Shown here: in pieces, positions 52,594-61,534 of the stretch
Numbering within the stretch: position 1 is the stretch's first letter
Layout: every line of letters starts with the position of its first letter
NCBI RefSeq assembly: GCF_003044275.1
Contig: NZ_PZPL01000001.1
Location: 1,302,001-1,366,000, forward strand
Length of the DNA stretch: 64,000 nt
Direction: 5' to 3'
Source of the DNA: Rathayibacter caricis DSM 15933
GTDB lineage: Bacteria > Actinomycetota > Actinomycetes > Actinomycetales > Microbacteriaceae
Program-made: the position numbers and the translations under genes
The notes under the pieces: generated by a model
Seen by the model: only the letters and a program-made list of their open reading frames with translations
Told to the model about the DNA's origin: nothing
The model's database searches: none

Positions 52594-52941
52594 TTAAGCG
52601 GATAAACGATTCAGGGGCCCGTACGCCCGGGTCATCGCGTGCACCGTCGCACTGCGGAACTCCGAGAGCAGGACGACCGAGTGCCGGTGGCGTCCCTGCA
52701 CGGCGAGCGAGAAGGCGTCGCCCGAGGCGGAGTCCCACCATGCGTCGACTTCGTCCGCCGGGATCCGGACCGTGCCGTCGTCCTCGCTGAGGACGAGGGC
52801 GTCGGGGAGGACGAGGAGCGTGCCGGTCACTCCGTGCACGCGAGAGGAGCAGGTGAAGACCGAGTGCGGATCCTCGCGGCCGGCGAGACCCAGGAAGTCG
52901 GTGATCTCGACGGTGGGCGCATCGAATGCTGTGCCGGTCAT
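52594..52941 (-). CDS. Small protein of unknown function
   Basis: This 115-residue protein begins at ATG 52941, with GGGGGAG upstream. It shows a beta-rich body (FTCSSRVHGVTGTLLVLPDALVLSEDDGTVRIPADEVDAWWD, in parts) like a short PH- or Sm-type barrel. I recognise no family. It lies next to the DUF7882-type gene on the same strand, and they may be co-transcribed. Confidence 0.6.
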   Translation of the reverse strand: MTGTAFDAPTVEITDFLGLAGREDPHSVFTCSSRVHGVTGTLLVLPDALVLSEDDGTVRIPADEVDAWWDSASGDAFSLAVQGRHRHSVVLLSEFRSATVHAMTRAYGPLNRLSA

Positions 52942-53007
52942 CGTGCTCCCCCTTCTCGAGGCGTCCCCCGGGTCGTTCTCGACGTCACCGGAGGAGGTCA
53001 TCGTGGC

Positions 53008-53343
53008 TCAGGCCGCGTTCGTCAGGCCGACGCTCTCGGGCTGCGGTGCGGGCTCCGGGATGACGCGCAGGCCGCGGCCGCTGTTGGCCTCCTCCATCAG
53101 CGAGCGGACCCACGTGGGGTTGATCGCGGGCATGCGGCTCCCGTTGAACGAGAACTGCAGCGGGATGGCGGGGTGCAGCCAGAGCGTCTGCCGTCCGGTG
53201 CCGTGGGTGTTCGACGCCTCGATCTGGAACGCGAACGCCTCGTTGCGGCGGAACTTGTTGATCATGACGATCTGCAGGTGCGCGAGGGCGCGGTCGTCGA
53301 TGTCGTGGGCGGTGGCGGGAGTGCCGTAGAGGAGGGAACCCAT
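53008..53343 (-). CDS. DUF7882-type small protein
   Basis: This 111-residue protein begins MGSLLYGTPATAHDIDDRALAHLQIVMINKFRRNEAF (in parts), followed by TLWLHPAIPLQFSFNG and WVRSLMEEANSGRGLRVIPEP. This pattern is common in Microbacteriaceae (DUF7882; sometimes mislabelled ATP-dependent DNA ligase). Its function is unknown. The ribosome site is weak. Confidence 0.72.
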   Translation of the reverse strand: MGSLLYGTPATAHDIDDRALAHLQIVMINKFRRNEAFAFQIEASNTHGTGRQTLWLHPAIPLQFSFNGSRMPAINPTWVRSLMEEANSGRGLRVIPEPAPQPESVGLTNAA

Positions 53344-53644
53344 GTGCGGAGTCCGTTCTGTGTGATCGCCGCGGTGTCGGCCGCGACTCGTGCGGGGCGT
53401 CCCGACGGATCCGTCGGGGGTGTGGAGTTCGGGGGGCGGTGCCGGCTCGAGGGAGCGGCGTCCGTTCGTCTCCCGGGTTCCGGAGTGCGGAGTCGCGGGG
53501 CGGTGGCAGGTCGACGGGGATCGCTCGTCCCGCCGTGACACCAAAGTAGGGGAGGGGCAGGGGGGCGGTCCCGGTTCCTATCCGCTTTGCGAAACGCGCC
53601 ACCCGGGCTCGGTGCGGGCTCGCGTGCGGCGGCCCTGCGGCGGC
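53344..53644. other. Gene-free gap
   Basis: I see no supported gene in these 301 bases. A TACTTT hexamer on the minus strand (53548-53543) is a possible -10 for the DUF7882-type gene, but it lies about 200 bp upstream of the start. No repeat element is present. Confidence 0.4.
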
Positions 53645-53980
53645 TCAGCTCGGGCGTCGGACCGTGACCGCGAACCAGGTGACGACGGCGGCGAGGCCGA
53701 GCAGCGCCAGGGCGGTGAGGTCCCAGCCGGTGTGCTCGACGAAGAGCAGGTCGCCCGAGTTCGCGCCGCGGTGCTCGCAGCGGACGCCGAGCGGCCACCA
53801 CGACCATCCACCGCTGACGACGTCGCCGGTCGGCCCGCGGTAGGGGAAATCCTCGACGCAGACGTCCCGCCAGCCGCGTCGGCCCGACGCGTAGACGCTG
53901 AAGAAGGCGACGACGATGCAGACGAGGCCGATGATCAGCAAGGCCCCCGGTACCGGGTCCCGACGTCCGCGTCCGTTCAT
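53645..53980 (-). CDS. Small two-span membrane protein
   Basis: This 111-residue protein has two hydrophobic segments (GALLIIGLVCIVVAFFSVY near 12-30 and ALALLGLAAVVTWFAVTV near the end). Between them is an outside loop with two Cys (DVCVEDF and GVRCEHRG) that could form a disulfide. AGGA lies 12 bases before ATG 53980. I recognise no family. Confidence 0.55.
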   Translation of the reverse strand: MNGRGRRDPVPGALLIIGLVCIVVAFFSVYASGRRGWRDVCVEDFPYRGPTGDVVSGGWSWWPLGVRCEHRGANSGDLLFVEHTGWDLTALALLGLAAVVTWFAVTVRRPS

Positions 53981-54029
53981 CCGCCCATCCTGGTGCACCG
54001 CCGACGCCCGCTCGGACCCGGCGACCGCG

Positions 54030-55103
54030 TCAGAACGCGTAGCGGACGCGGCAGTAGGGCAGCTGCTGATGCAGCAGCGCGAGGAAGCGGTCGAGCGCGG
54101 CGCGCTTGAGGTCGCGGCGGTAGCGGATGTTCACCGCCCCGTTCTCGGAGACCTTCGACTCCTGCACGCCCGGGGTCCAGAGCAGCTCCTCGGCCTTCGG
54201 GTGCCAGCCCGTGTTCACCTCGTGCAGCCGCTCGTTGTGGGTGAGCAGGATCACCTCGGCGGCGAGCTGCGCCTTCGCCCGCGGGTGCAGCGCCGCGTCG
54301 AGCTGCTGGAAGAGCTCGGCCCAGTCGCGCTGCCAGGTGGGGGTGAGGATCACGGGCGAGAAGTTGACGTGCACCTCGTAGCCGGCGTCGACGAAGTCGT
54401 TGATCGCGGCGATCCGCTCGGCGATCGGCGAGGTGCGGATGTCGGTGACCTTGGCCGTCTCGGCGGGCATCAGCGAGAAGCGGATGCGCGTGCGGCCGAG
54501 CGGATCCCACTCGAGGAGGTCGCGGTTGACGTACTTCGTCGCGAACGAGGCCTTGGCGGTCGGGGACATGCGGAACAGCTCGCAGAGGTCGCGCACGTTC
54601 TCGCTGAGCATCGCGTCGACCGAGCAGTCGCTGTTCTCGCCGATGTCGTAGACCCACGAGTCGGGGTCGCACTGGTTGCCCTCGGTCTTGGGGCCCTGCT
54701 TGGCGATGTGGCGGGCGAGGTGTCGCTGGATCTGCTCGATGTTGGTGAAGACGGTGACGGGATTGCTGTAGCCCTTCCTCCGCGGCACGTAGCAGTAGAC
54801 GCACGCCATCGCGCAGCCGTTGGCGTGCGACGGCGCGATGAAGTCGGCGGAGCGTCCGTTCGGACGCGTGACCAGCGACTTCTTGACACCCAGCACGAGC
54901 GCCTCGGTCTTGATCCGCACCCAGCGCGCCACGTTGGTCTCGTCGCCGTGCACCTCGGGGATCATCCAGTGAGACTCGACCGGCACGATCTCGGCGCCGG
55001 GCCAGCGCGCGACGATCTCCTGCCCGCGCGGCTGCTCGAGCGCCGCCGGCTCGGCGTAGATGCGCCGCACGTCGAGCAGCGTGCGTTCCCGGGTGGCGGA
55101 CAT
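54030..55103 (-). CDS. Spore-photolyase-like radical SAM protein
   Basis: This 357-residue protein carries the radical SAM cluster motif CxxxCxxC (Cys97, Cys101, Cys104 in NGCAMACVYCYVP). The flanking RSADFIAPSHANGC and KGYSNPVTVFTNIEQI are typical of the spore photoproduct lyase family. That enzyme repairs spore photoproduct in endospore formers, which this organism is not expected to be. A repair role for another thymine lesion is possible but unproven. It is a single gene. Confidence 0.85.
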   Translation of the reverse strand: MSATRERTLLDVRRIYAEPAALEQPRGQEIVARWPGAEIVPVESHWMIPEVHGDETNVARWVRIKTEALVLGVKKSLVTRPNGRSADFIAPSHANGCAMACVYCYVPRRKGYSNPVTVFTNIEQIQRHLARHIAKQGPKTEGNQCDPDSWVYDIGENSDCSVDAMLSENVRDLCELFRMSPTAKASFATKYVNRDLLEWDPLGRTRIRFSLMPAETAKVTDIRTSPIAERIAAINDFVDAGYEVHVNFSPVILTPTWQRDWAELFQQLDAALHPRAKAQLAAEVILLTHNERLHEVNTGWHPKAEELLWTPGVQESKVSENGAVNIRYRRDLKRAALDRFLALLHQQLPYCRVRYAF

Positions 55104-55180
55104 GAGTCCGTTCTACCGGCGACCTCCGACATCGGCGCCGGGAGTTCGGGATGCGTCCCACCTGTCGTCACGCGGTTCGC

Positions 55181-56812
55181 TCAATCCTGTCTTCGTTGCA
55201 GGACTCCGGCCAGGGCTGCGACGACGATCGCCGCCAGCAACCATCCCAGTATCGACATGAAAGCGGTCAGGTACTGGGCCCAGCCGAAGGGCGTGAATGC
55301 GTCGGCCTGCCCCAGTGAGACGACGGGGAAGAGGAGATCGACTGCGAGAAGCAGGGTGTTCAGCTGGGGCGTCGGGCTTGCCGACTCGTCCGGTCTCAGG
55401 AGTTCGGCGTCACTCGCCCGCTGCAAGCAGAAAGCGCCGACGGCGATCATTCCCAGTAGCCAGATCACAGCGCGGCGTAATCGGAAGCCGTAACCGACCG
55501 TAACCCGCATGATCGCGCTGAGTGCCGCCGAGAACGCCGCATCGAATCCTTTCTTGCCCGCGTTGCTGTCGCGTCTTCCTGCCATCAGGACCTCTGTGGC
55601 GAAGCTTTCTCGACCCACGTTCCGATAAGCGGTAGCGACGGCGGCGTACTTCTGAGGATGAAAGCGGTCGTCCAGTCTGATCCAATCAAGTCTCGCTGCC
55701 ACGTCTTTGGCGCTTGCCCCGATCTTGTCTTCGTCGCCCTCGAGACGGCGAAAAGATGCCCCGATGAGCGCCGCGGAGGGAGGCCAAGAGGATCGCGTGT
55801 CGCGATAGGTCTCCATAGAGACGTTCGTGAGATCGAGTGTTCCTGTGATGCTGGCGAAATGAGCATGTACTGCGCCTGATACTGTCGAGCCATCCAAGTC
55901 CAGGCTCCTTTTGTCTGCGTCTACAAAGGTGGCGCTCGTGCAGTCCAAAACCCGAAGCTGAGCCCCGGCGATCTTCACCTCACCCCTGATGGTCGCATCG
56001 GTGAAATCAACTGCCCCGAGCGTTGTCGAAGAGGCATCGATGGCCCGCGCCCTAGGAGCGTTCACCTGCGCGCGGTGGAAAGCCAGCTCTCCTTCCGACG
56101 TGAGACCGACCAACCAGATCCCCCCGTCGACGATCGCGTCCTGCAATTGAATGCCACCTCGAACGACGGCTGAGTCGATCTCCAGGGTGTACTCATCGGC
56201 ACTCTTGGCGCGAAGGTCTGTCATGTCCAGTTGCCCTCCGATGGAGGCCCCTATCGCTTGGATCTGCCCGTCGATCCTCGCGTGCTCGAGGGATACCAGA
56301 CCGTCCACGCTCAAATAGTTCGCGTTGATGGCTTTGCCGTCGCCGTTGACGAATGAGCTGCGTCCGGCTTCGAGTCTTGCTAGCCGAGCACCGAAGAGAT
56401 TCGCTTGCCCGATGCACGTGAAGCCCTCCGCCAAGTTCATCGTGCCAGTGAGCACGAGATGTCTTGCGCGAAGGCCAGGGACCACCGAACTGCGAAGGCT
56501 GATGCTGGAACCTTCGGATTTTGAGAGGATGAGAGGCTTCTCGAAAGAGCAGTCTTCGAGTGACAGTGGGCACGGTATCGAGAGGCTGCCAAGGTTGAGT
56601 GAGCCGGTGATTCGGGCTCCTCTCACGCGGAGAGCCACCGGCGACGACTCTCCGAGTCGTTCGGGCGAGCAGAGAAGGAGGCGCAACACTTCGGCGCGAA
56701 CGCGACGCGAGTGCGAAGGCGGCTTCCGCAGGTCCAGCACGTGTCCCCCACGACCGGCCTCGACGATCGCACGTTCGGAATCAGTCAGCACAAGCGCGGA
56801 ATCGTGAGCCAT
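55181..56812 (-). CDS. Membrane protein with pentapeptide-like beta-helical repeats, lower G+C
   Basis: This is a 543-residue protein. Residues about 55-340 repeat short strand units of the type xLxLxGAxIxGxLDL (ARITGSLNLGSLSI, AKIxG and similar), typical of a right-handed beta-helix. A charged region follows, then three C-terminal membrane segments (about 430-455, 480-500, 510-535). Similar actinobacterial proteins are often annotated membrane-associated oxidoreductase, without firm evidence. Base composition is lower than the neighbours: a hand count of 55621-55680 gives 35 of 60 G+C. Together with its isolation, this suggests recent transfer. Function unknown. Confidence 0.75.
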   Translation of the reverse strand: MAHDSALVLTDSERAIVEAGRGGHVLDLRKPPSHSRRVRAEVLRLLLCSPERLGESSPVALRVRGARITGSLNLGSLSIPCPLSLEDCSFEKPLILSKSEGSSISLRSSVVPGLRARHLVLTGTMNLAEGFTCIGQANLFGARLARLEAGRSSFVNGDGKAINANYLSVDGLVSLEHARIDGQIQAIGASIGGQLDMTDLRAKSADEYTLEIDSAVVRGGIQLQDAIVDGGIWLVGLTSEGELAFHRAQVNAPRARAIDASSTTLGAVDFTDATIRGEVKIAGAQLRVLDCTSATFVDADKRSLDLDGSTVSGAVHAHFASITGTLDLTNVSMETYRDTRSSWPPSAALIGASFRRLEGDEDKIGASAKDVAARLDWIRLDDRFHPQKYAAVATAYRNVGRESFATEVLMAGRRDSNAGKKGFDAAFSAALSAIMRVTVGYGFRLRRAVIWLLGMIAVGAFCLQRASDAELLRPDESASPTPQLNTLLLAVDLLFPVVSLGQADAFTPFGWAQYLTAFMSILGWLLAAIVVAALAGVLQRRQD

Positions 56813-57063
56813 GGTCAAGGTGTAGCACGCGTGCACTGCGGCGTCTCGCCTGTCGACATGAGATGAAGCGACTTCCGTGGACGGGACGATCTTGACGTCG
56901 TCCTTCTCTGCGGGGTACTTCTGCCTACAGGGGTTGCGTAGTAGCGTCCGGCGAGACTTTGAGCCCTTCGTTGCGTGTGCCGCCCGCCGCTGCACCTGGG
57001 GCGTTATCGCAGTCTCGGGCAACTCTCGAGGCCAGCTCGGCCCGCGTCGCGCAGGATGGGGGC

Positions 57064-58020
57064 ATGGACTCGACCGCCGACTGGTACCGCCGGGCCGCCC
57101 GCGAGCTCGCGCAGACGTCCGAGCTGCAGGTGGGCTGGGCCCTCGAGGTCGCCGCGCGCGACGACCTGCTCGCGCTCATCGACGAGCTGCCGCGCGCGCA
57201 CCGCCAGCCCTCGCTCCTCTTCTCGGTCGCCCGGTACCTGGGCGCGCCGACGGAGGCGTTCGCCGACTGGCTCGTCGCCGAGTGGCCGCGCGTCGCACCG
57301 GTCGCAGCCGAGCGCCTCACCCAGACGAACGAGGCGCTGCGGTGCGCGCCGCTGGTCGCCGCCCTCGAGCGGATCACCGAGCCGGACGAGCCGATCGCGC
57401 TGATCGAGATCGGCGCCTCCGCGGGTCTCTGCCTCGCTCCGGAGCGCTACTCCTACGCCTTCGCGACCGGCGAGAGCATCGTGCGCCTGGGCTCGGGCGG
57501 CCCGCTGCTCGAGTGCACCGTGACCGGCGGATCCGCGCCCGCGCGGCTGCCGCTCGTGGCGTGGCGCCGCGGACTCGACCTGCGGCCCCTCGATGTGCGC
57601 TCGGCCGACGACCGCGCGTGGCTCGAGGCGCTGCTGCCGCCGGACCGGCCGGAGCGGACCGCGCGCCTGCGCGAGGCCGTCGCGGTGCTGCGGGAGGATC
57701 CTCCGCCGATCGTCGCCGGCGACGCCGCCGACGCGTTGCCCGTCCTGCTCGCGGAGGTGCCGCGGGGGATGCGGGCCGTCGTCGTCTCGCTCGGCACGCT
57801 GGTCTACCTCCCGCGTCCGGCCCGCGAGCGCGTGCTCGACGCGGTCGCGGCGCGCGGGGCGAGCCTCGTCACCCTCGAGGCGGAGTCGCTGCTCGCGCAC
57901 CTCGTCGCACCCCGCGCCGCTCTCACCGCTCCCGAGCCGACGCCGTTCCTGCTCGCCGCCGACGGCGTCCCGCTCGCGTGCGCCACCCCGCACGGCGGCC
58001 GCCTGTCCTGGCTGACCTGA
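57064..58020 (+). CDS. DUF2332-family protein
   Basis: This 318-residue protein starts at ATG 57064 after GGGGG. It has the DUF2332 pattern: WYRRAARELAQTSELQ, VARYLGAP, TNEALRCAPLVAALE, IEIGASAGLCLAPERYSYAF and VVVSLGTLVYLPRPARE. EIGASAGLCL resembles a SAM-methyltransferase glycine motif, but the reaction is unknown. It converges on the lipoprotein gene across repeat locus 5. Confidence 0.85.
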   Translation: MDSTADWYRRAARELAQTSELQVGWALEVAARDDLLALIDELPRAHRQPSLLFSVARYLGAPTEAFADWLVAEWPRVAPVAAERLTQTNEALRCAPLVAALERITEPDEPIALIEIGASAGLCLAPERYSYAFATGESIVRLGSGGPLLECTVTGGSAPARLPLVAWRRGLDLRPLDVRSADDRAWLEALLPPDRPERTARLREAVAVLREDPPPIVAGDAADALPVLLAEVPRGMRAVVVSLGTLVYLPRPARERVLDAVAARGASLVTLEAESLLAHLVAPRAALTAPEPTPFLLAADGVPLACATPHGGRLSWLT

Positions 58021-58084
58021 CCGCGGCGCGACCCTTCCGCACGAGCGCCCCCGGCGTCCCCCCGACCGTCGTTCTCCGGCGGGT

Positions 58085-58227
58085 GGGTCTCGATACGCCC
58101 CTTCGGGGCTACTCGACCAGCAAGAGCTTCTGCTGATCGAGTAGGGCGCGCAGCGGCCGTATCGAGATCCGCGGTGTCTCGGAGTCGGTGGGTCTCGAGA
58201 CGCCCCTGCGGGGCTGCTCGACCAGCA
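58085..58227. repeat. Intergenic BIME-like repeat locus 5
   Basis: The convergent gap 58021-58235 has an A element in reverse orientation (58085-58122), a B element forward (58131-58170) and an A in reverse (58190-58227). The array is the mirror of locus 1, and the B-to-A spacer (58171-58189) is the reverse complement of the locus 1 spacer with few changes. Confidence 0.85.
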
Positions 58228-58235
58228 GGGGTCCG

Positions 58236-58940
58236 CTACAGCGCGTCGACGAACATCTGCGTCGCCTGCGGCACGTACGACGCGTTCGTCGCGGGGTCCC
58301 AGCCGACCAGCGCGACGACGTTCCCGCCGACCCGCGCCGTGATCCCGACCAGCGTGAACGGGCTCGAACCCACCGCGCCGGTGACGGTCCAGCCGACCGA
58401 CTCGTCGGTCCCGGTCGTCGCCGGCACCGTCTGCGCGACCGTCGTCTGCACCGGCACACCCTCCATCGCGAACAGCGCCGAGCCGCTCGCGCAGCGCTCG
58501 AGGGCGCCCTTCGCGTCGGCCACCAGGGCGGAGGCGGCGGTCGGGTCGGCCGCGCTCGCCACGACCGACGTCATCGAGCGGTCGTTGCTCGTGCCGTACT
58601 GCACGGTCGAGCCCGGCGACGCCGTGTCCCAGCCCAGCCCGAAGGGCGAGAGGCAGCTCGCGTCCGTCGCGGTCAGCCCCGGGTAGATCGAGTCGAGCAT
58701 CTCCTGGATGCTCGCGTACTGGTCCGGGACGAACTGGATGCCGGTGAACACGGCTGCCAGCTCGGGCTCGCCCAGCTGAGCGGTGGCCGCCGGGGCCGCG
58801 GGGGCGGCGGCCGTCGGCGTGAGGGTCGGGATGGGCTTCGGCGTGCTGACCTCGCCCACCGTCCCGCCTCCGCCCGCGCATCCGGTCAGTGCGAGCAGCA
58901 GTGCTCCTGCCAGTGCGATCCCTGCGGTCGTCCGCCTCAT
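58236..58940 (-). CDS. Lipoprotein of unknown function
   Basis: This 234-residue protein has the lipobox LALTGCAGG, a Pro/Thr/Ala-rich linker (about 25-55) and a globular domain with two further Cys (TDASCLSP and LERCASGS) that may pair. GGGGGA precedes the start. The domain resembles lipoproteins often found near actinobacterial envelope genes, but I do not assign a family. Confidence 0.75.
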   Translation of the reverse strand: MRRTTAGIALAGALLLALTGCAGGGGTVGEVSTPKPIPTLTPTAAAPAAPAATAQLGEPELAAVFTGIQFVPDQYASIQEMLDSIYPGLTATDASCLSPFGLGWDTASPGSTVQYGTSNDRSMTSVVASAADPTAASALVADAKGALERCASGSALFAMEGVPVQTTVAQTVPATTGTDESVGWTVTGAVGSSPFTLVGITARVGGNVVALVGWDPATNASYVPQATQMFVDAL

Positions 58941-59053
58941 CGTGTCCCCCGATCACTCCGCCACGGCCTGTCGCCGGGCGCGTCACCTCGACGCTAACAG
59001 CAGCCGCCCGCCCGGACGGAGTCGTCCGGGCGGGCGGTCGGCCCCCGTCCCGG

Positions 59054-61323
59054 TCACGCGCGCGGGATGACCATCGAGACGCTCGCGCGCGAGCCGCCCG
59101 AGACGGCCGTGACCGTGCCGGTACCCGCGGCGATCGAGCTCTTGCCCGTGCGGAACACCTTGGTCACCGTGGCGCCCGGGGCGACCGCGGCCGAGGACGC
59201 CGTCCCGTAGGGCGTCGCGACGGTCAGATCGGCGGCCGCGCGGCCGGTGTTCGTCGCCGTCACCGTGACGACGACCTTCCCGAGGATCACCCGCGAGGTC
59301 GCCTTCGCCGTGACGGAGGCACCGGGCACGACGCTCGCTCCGGCCAGCGCCGTCGTCACCCCGTCGACGCGCGCGGTGATCGAGACGGTGCCGGCGGTGG
59401 AGCCGGTGCGGATCCGGGGGAGCGCGGCGACGCCGTCGGCGCCGGAGAGCACCGCGGCGGTCGTCGCTCCGCTCTCGAAGGCCGCCGGCCCGGTGATCGC
59501 GAAGCCGACCGAGCGGCCCGCGAGGGCGCGACCGGAGGAGTCGCGCACCAGCACGGACTGCGCGAGGTCGCGCGTCGTCGCGGTCGGCACGCTCTGCAGC
59601 GTCCCGCGCGCCTCTGCCGAGGCCGCGAGGGCGATGCCGTTGACCTCGATCTCGGCCACGCCCGTGGATCCGCCGTACTCGCCGGCGCCCCACGCCGTGA
59701 ACACGAGCCGCAGCGCCGTCGTGGTCACCGGAGCGAACGCCGCGCGATTCAGCACGTCGCGCTCGCGGCCGGGAGCCGCTCCGCTGACGGGAGTCCAGAC
59801 GTCGCCGACCAGGTGCTCGACCCGCCACGACCGCGCGGGGATCAGACCGCGTCCGTCGGCGTCGGCCGCGTCGCTCGCGAAGAGCACCGAGGCGCTGTCG
59901 ACGGTCACGGCGCTCGGCCAGCGCAGCTCGACGTACTGCTCTCCGACCCGCGGCCACGAGCCCCAGATCGTCGAGGCGGCGCCGTCGGCGACCGCTCCGA
60001 CCGAGGTCCACGGCGAGGTGTACGAGGCGCTCGTCGACGAGGCGAGCGGAGCGATGTCGCCGACGTAGTCGGTGCACGGAACCGTCACCGTGACCGTCGC
60101 GCGCCGGGTCAGCGCGTCGATCCGGTCGACCCGCACCGACATGCCGGAGTTGAGCACTGCGCTCTCGCCGGCCGGCACGAACTCGTTCGCCTCGCTCGCG
60201 TCACCCGGACGCTCGAGCAGGTCGCCGGCGTACGGCTGGCCCGGGTTGGAGCGCAGGATCTGCACGCCCGAGACGTCGCGGCGCACCTGGAAGGGGCTCG
60301 TGTACGCGCCGCCGTCGGACGTCGTGTCGGCGCGGTCGTTGTACTGCGCCCAGTAGCGGATGCCCGCGTCCTGCGGGTCGTTCCAGGTCAGCGCGCGCCG
60401 GCCGGCGGGTCCGGCTCCGAGGGTGTCGAGGGTGGTGGTGCGGGGTGCGCCGCAGACGGGCTGGCGGGTGTTCGGCAGCGTGCCCAGGCGCGCCAGCGAC
60501 GGGGACGACAGCGGCAGGAACGACCAGGAGTCGCCCATCACGTCCGTCCGGTTGCCGTACTCCTCGCGGCGGCAGTCCGCGGGCAGCGGGGTGGAGGCGT
60601 AGTCGCGGGTCGTCGCGCAGTTCACGCTGTAGGCGTGCGGCAGCGAGAGATTGTGGCCGAGCTCGTGCGCGAGGAAGTACGCGTCCGGTCCGGGCTGGAA
60701 CGCGCGTCCGCCGTCGTCGGGATCGCCGGGCTGCTCGCCGTTGGCCCAGTTCGGGCACGGGTCGCCCTCGGGCACCATGGCCACCAGGTGCTTGCCCGGT
60801 CCGCGCTGCCAGCCGGTCCTCTGAGCGATCCAGTCCTGCAGCCCGCCCGTGTTCGTGCAGCCGATCGGCTGGTCGACGACCTGCCAGTCGACGACCTGGT
60901 CGAGCTCGAAGCGGATCGCCCCACCGGTCTCGCGGGAGTAGAACCGGTCGACCAGCTCGAGGGAGCGGACGGCGTCGGCGGTCGTGTACCCGCCCGGGAC
61001 GGTGCCCTGCGGAGCGACGAGCGCGATCGTCACCCGGTGCGTCTGCACCTGGGCGCGCGCCGGGATGTCGACGTCGATGAAGTCGGCGTCGAGGGCGAGG
61101 GCGGCCTGCTGCGTCGTCGCGTCCGCCTCCGGCTCGATCACGGTGGGCTCGGCGTCCGGAGCCGCGACGGGGCGGTCGGGCGCGGGAGCGGCAGGAGCGG
61201 GAGCGGGAGCGGGGCCACCGGAGCGGCCGCCGCCGGAGCCGCGGCGGATCCCCCGGCGACGAGGCCGGAGGCCAGCAGCAGTCCGGTGAGCGCTCCGGGG
61301 AGCAGGGCGTGTCGTCGTCGCAT
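59054..61323 (-). CDS. Secreted zinc metalloprotease, frameshift separates signal peptide from body
   Basis: A good start (ATG 61323 after GGAGGAC) and signal peptide (MRRRHALLPGALTGLLLASG, then an Ala/Pro-rich end) are read in one frame; the 695-codon body from about 61141 to 59054 is read in another. Adding one C to the CCCC run (GGGG on plus, 61211-61214) joins them through a sensible PAPAPA linker, giving about 756 residues. The body has a HExxH zinc motif, HELGHNLSLPH (60636-60668), a downstream DVMGDSW, a discoidin-like domain (about nt 60040-59640), an Ig-like domain and the shared C-terminal module (nt about 59320-59054), here without its two Cys. It may be a broken gene, a phase-variable tract or a sequencing error. 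Confidence 0.75.
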
Positions 61324-61502
61324 GGTCGTCCTCCGGGTCGGTCCTCGCTGAGTGCCCTGAGCGGCAGTGGCGGAGGCACGAGCTCCCGCCGACCTCCTCG
61401 CCGCTGAGGAGTCGGCTGACGTTACCGTGAACATCCGCGCAGGAACGGGCGGATGTCCCTCCGCGGCGGCCCCTTTCCGGGTGGGGTCCAGAAATGCAGA
61501 AG

Positions 61503-61522
61503 GCCGGGGGCGCACCCCCGAC
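61503..61522 (-). terminator. Intrinsic terminator after GH35 gene
   Basis: CGGGGG-CGCA-CCCCCG (61505-61520) with two more pairs outside, followed on the minus strand by a T-rich stretch. It lies 13 bp past the GH35 stop. Confidence 0.6.
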
Positions 61523-61534
61523 CTCCCGCGTCGA

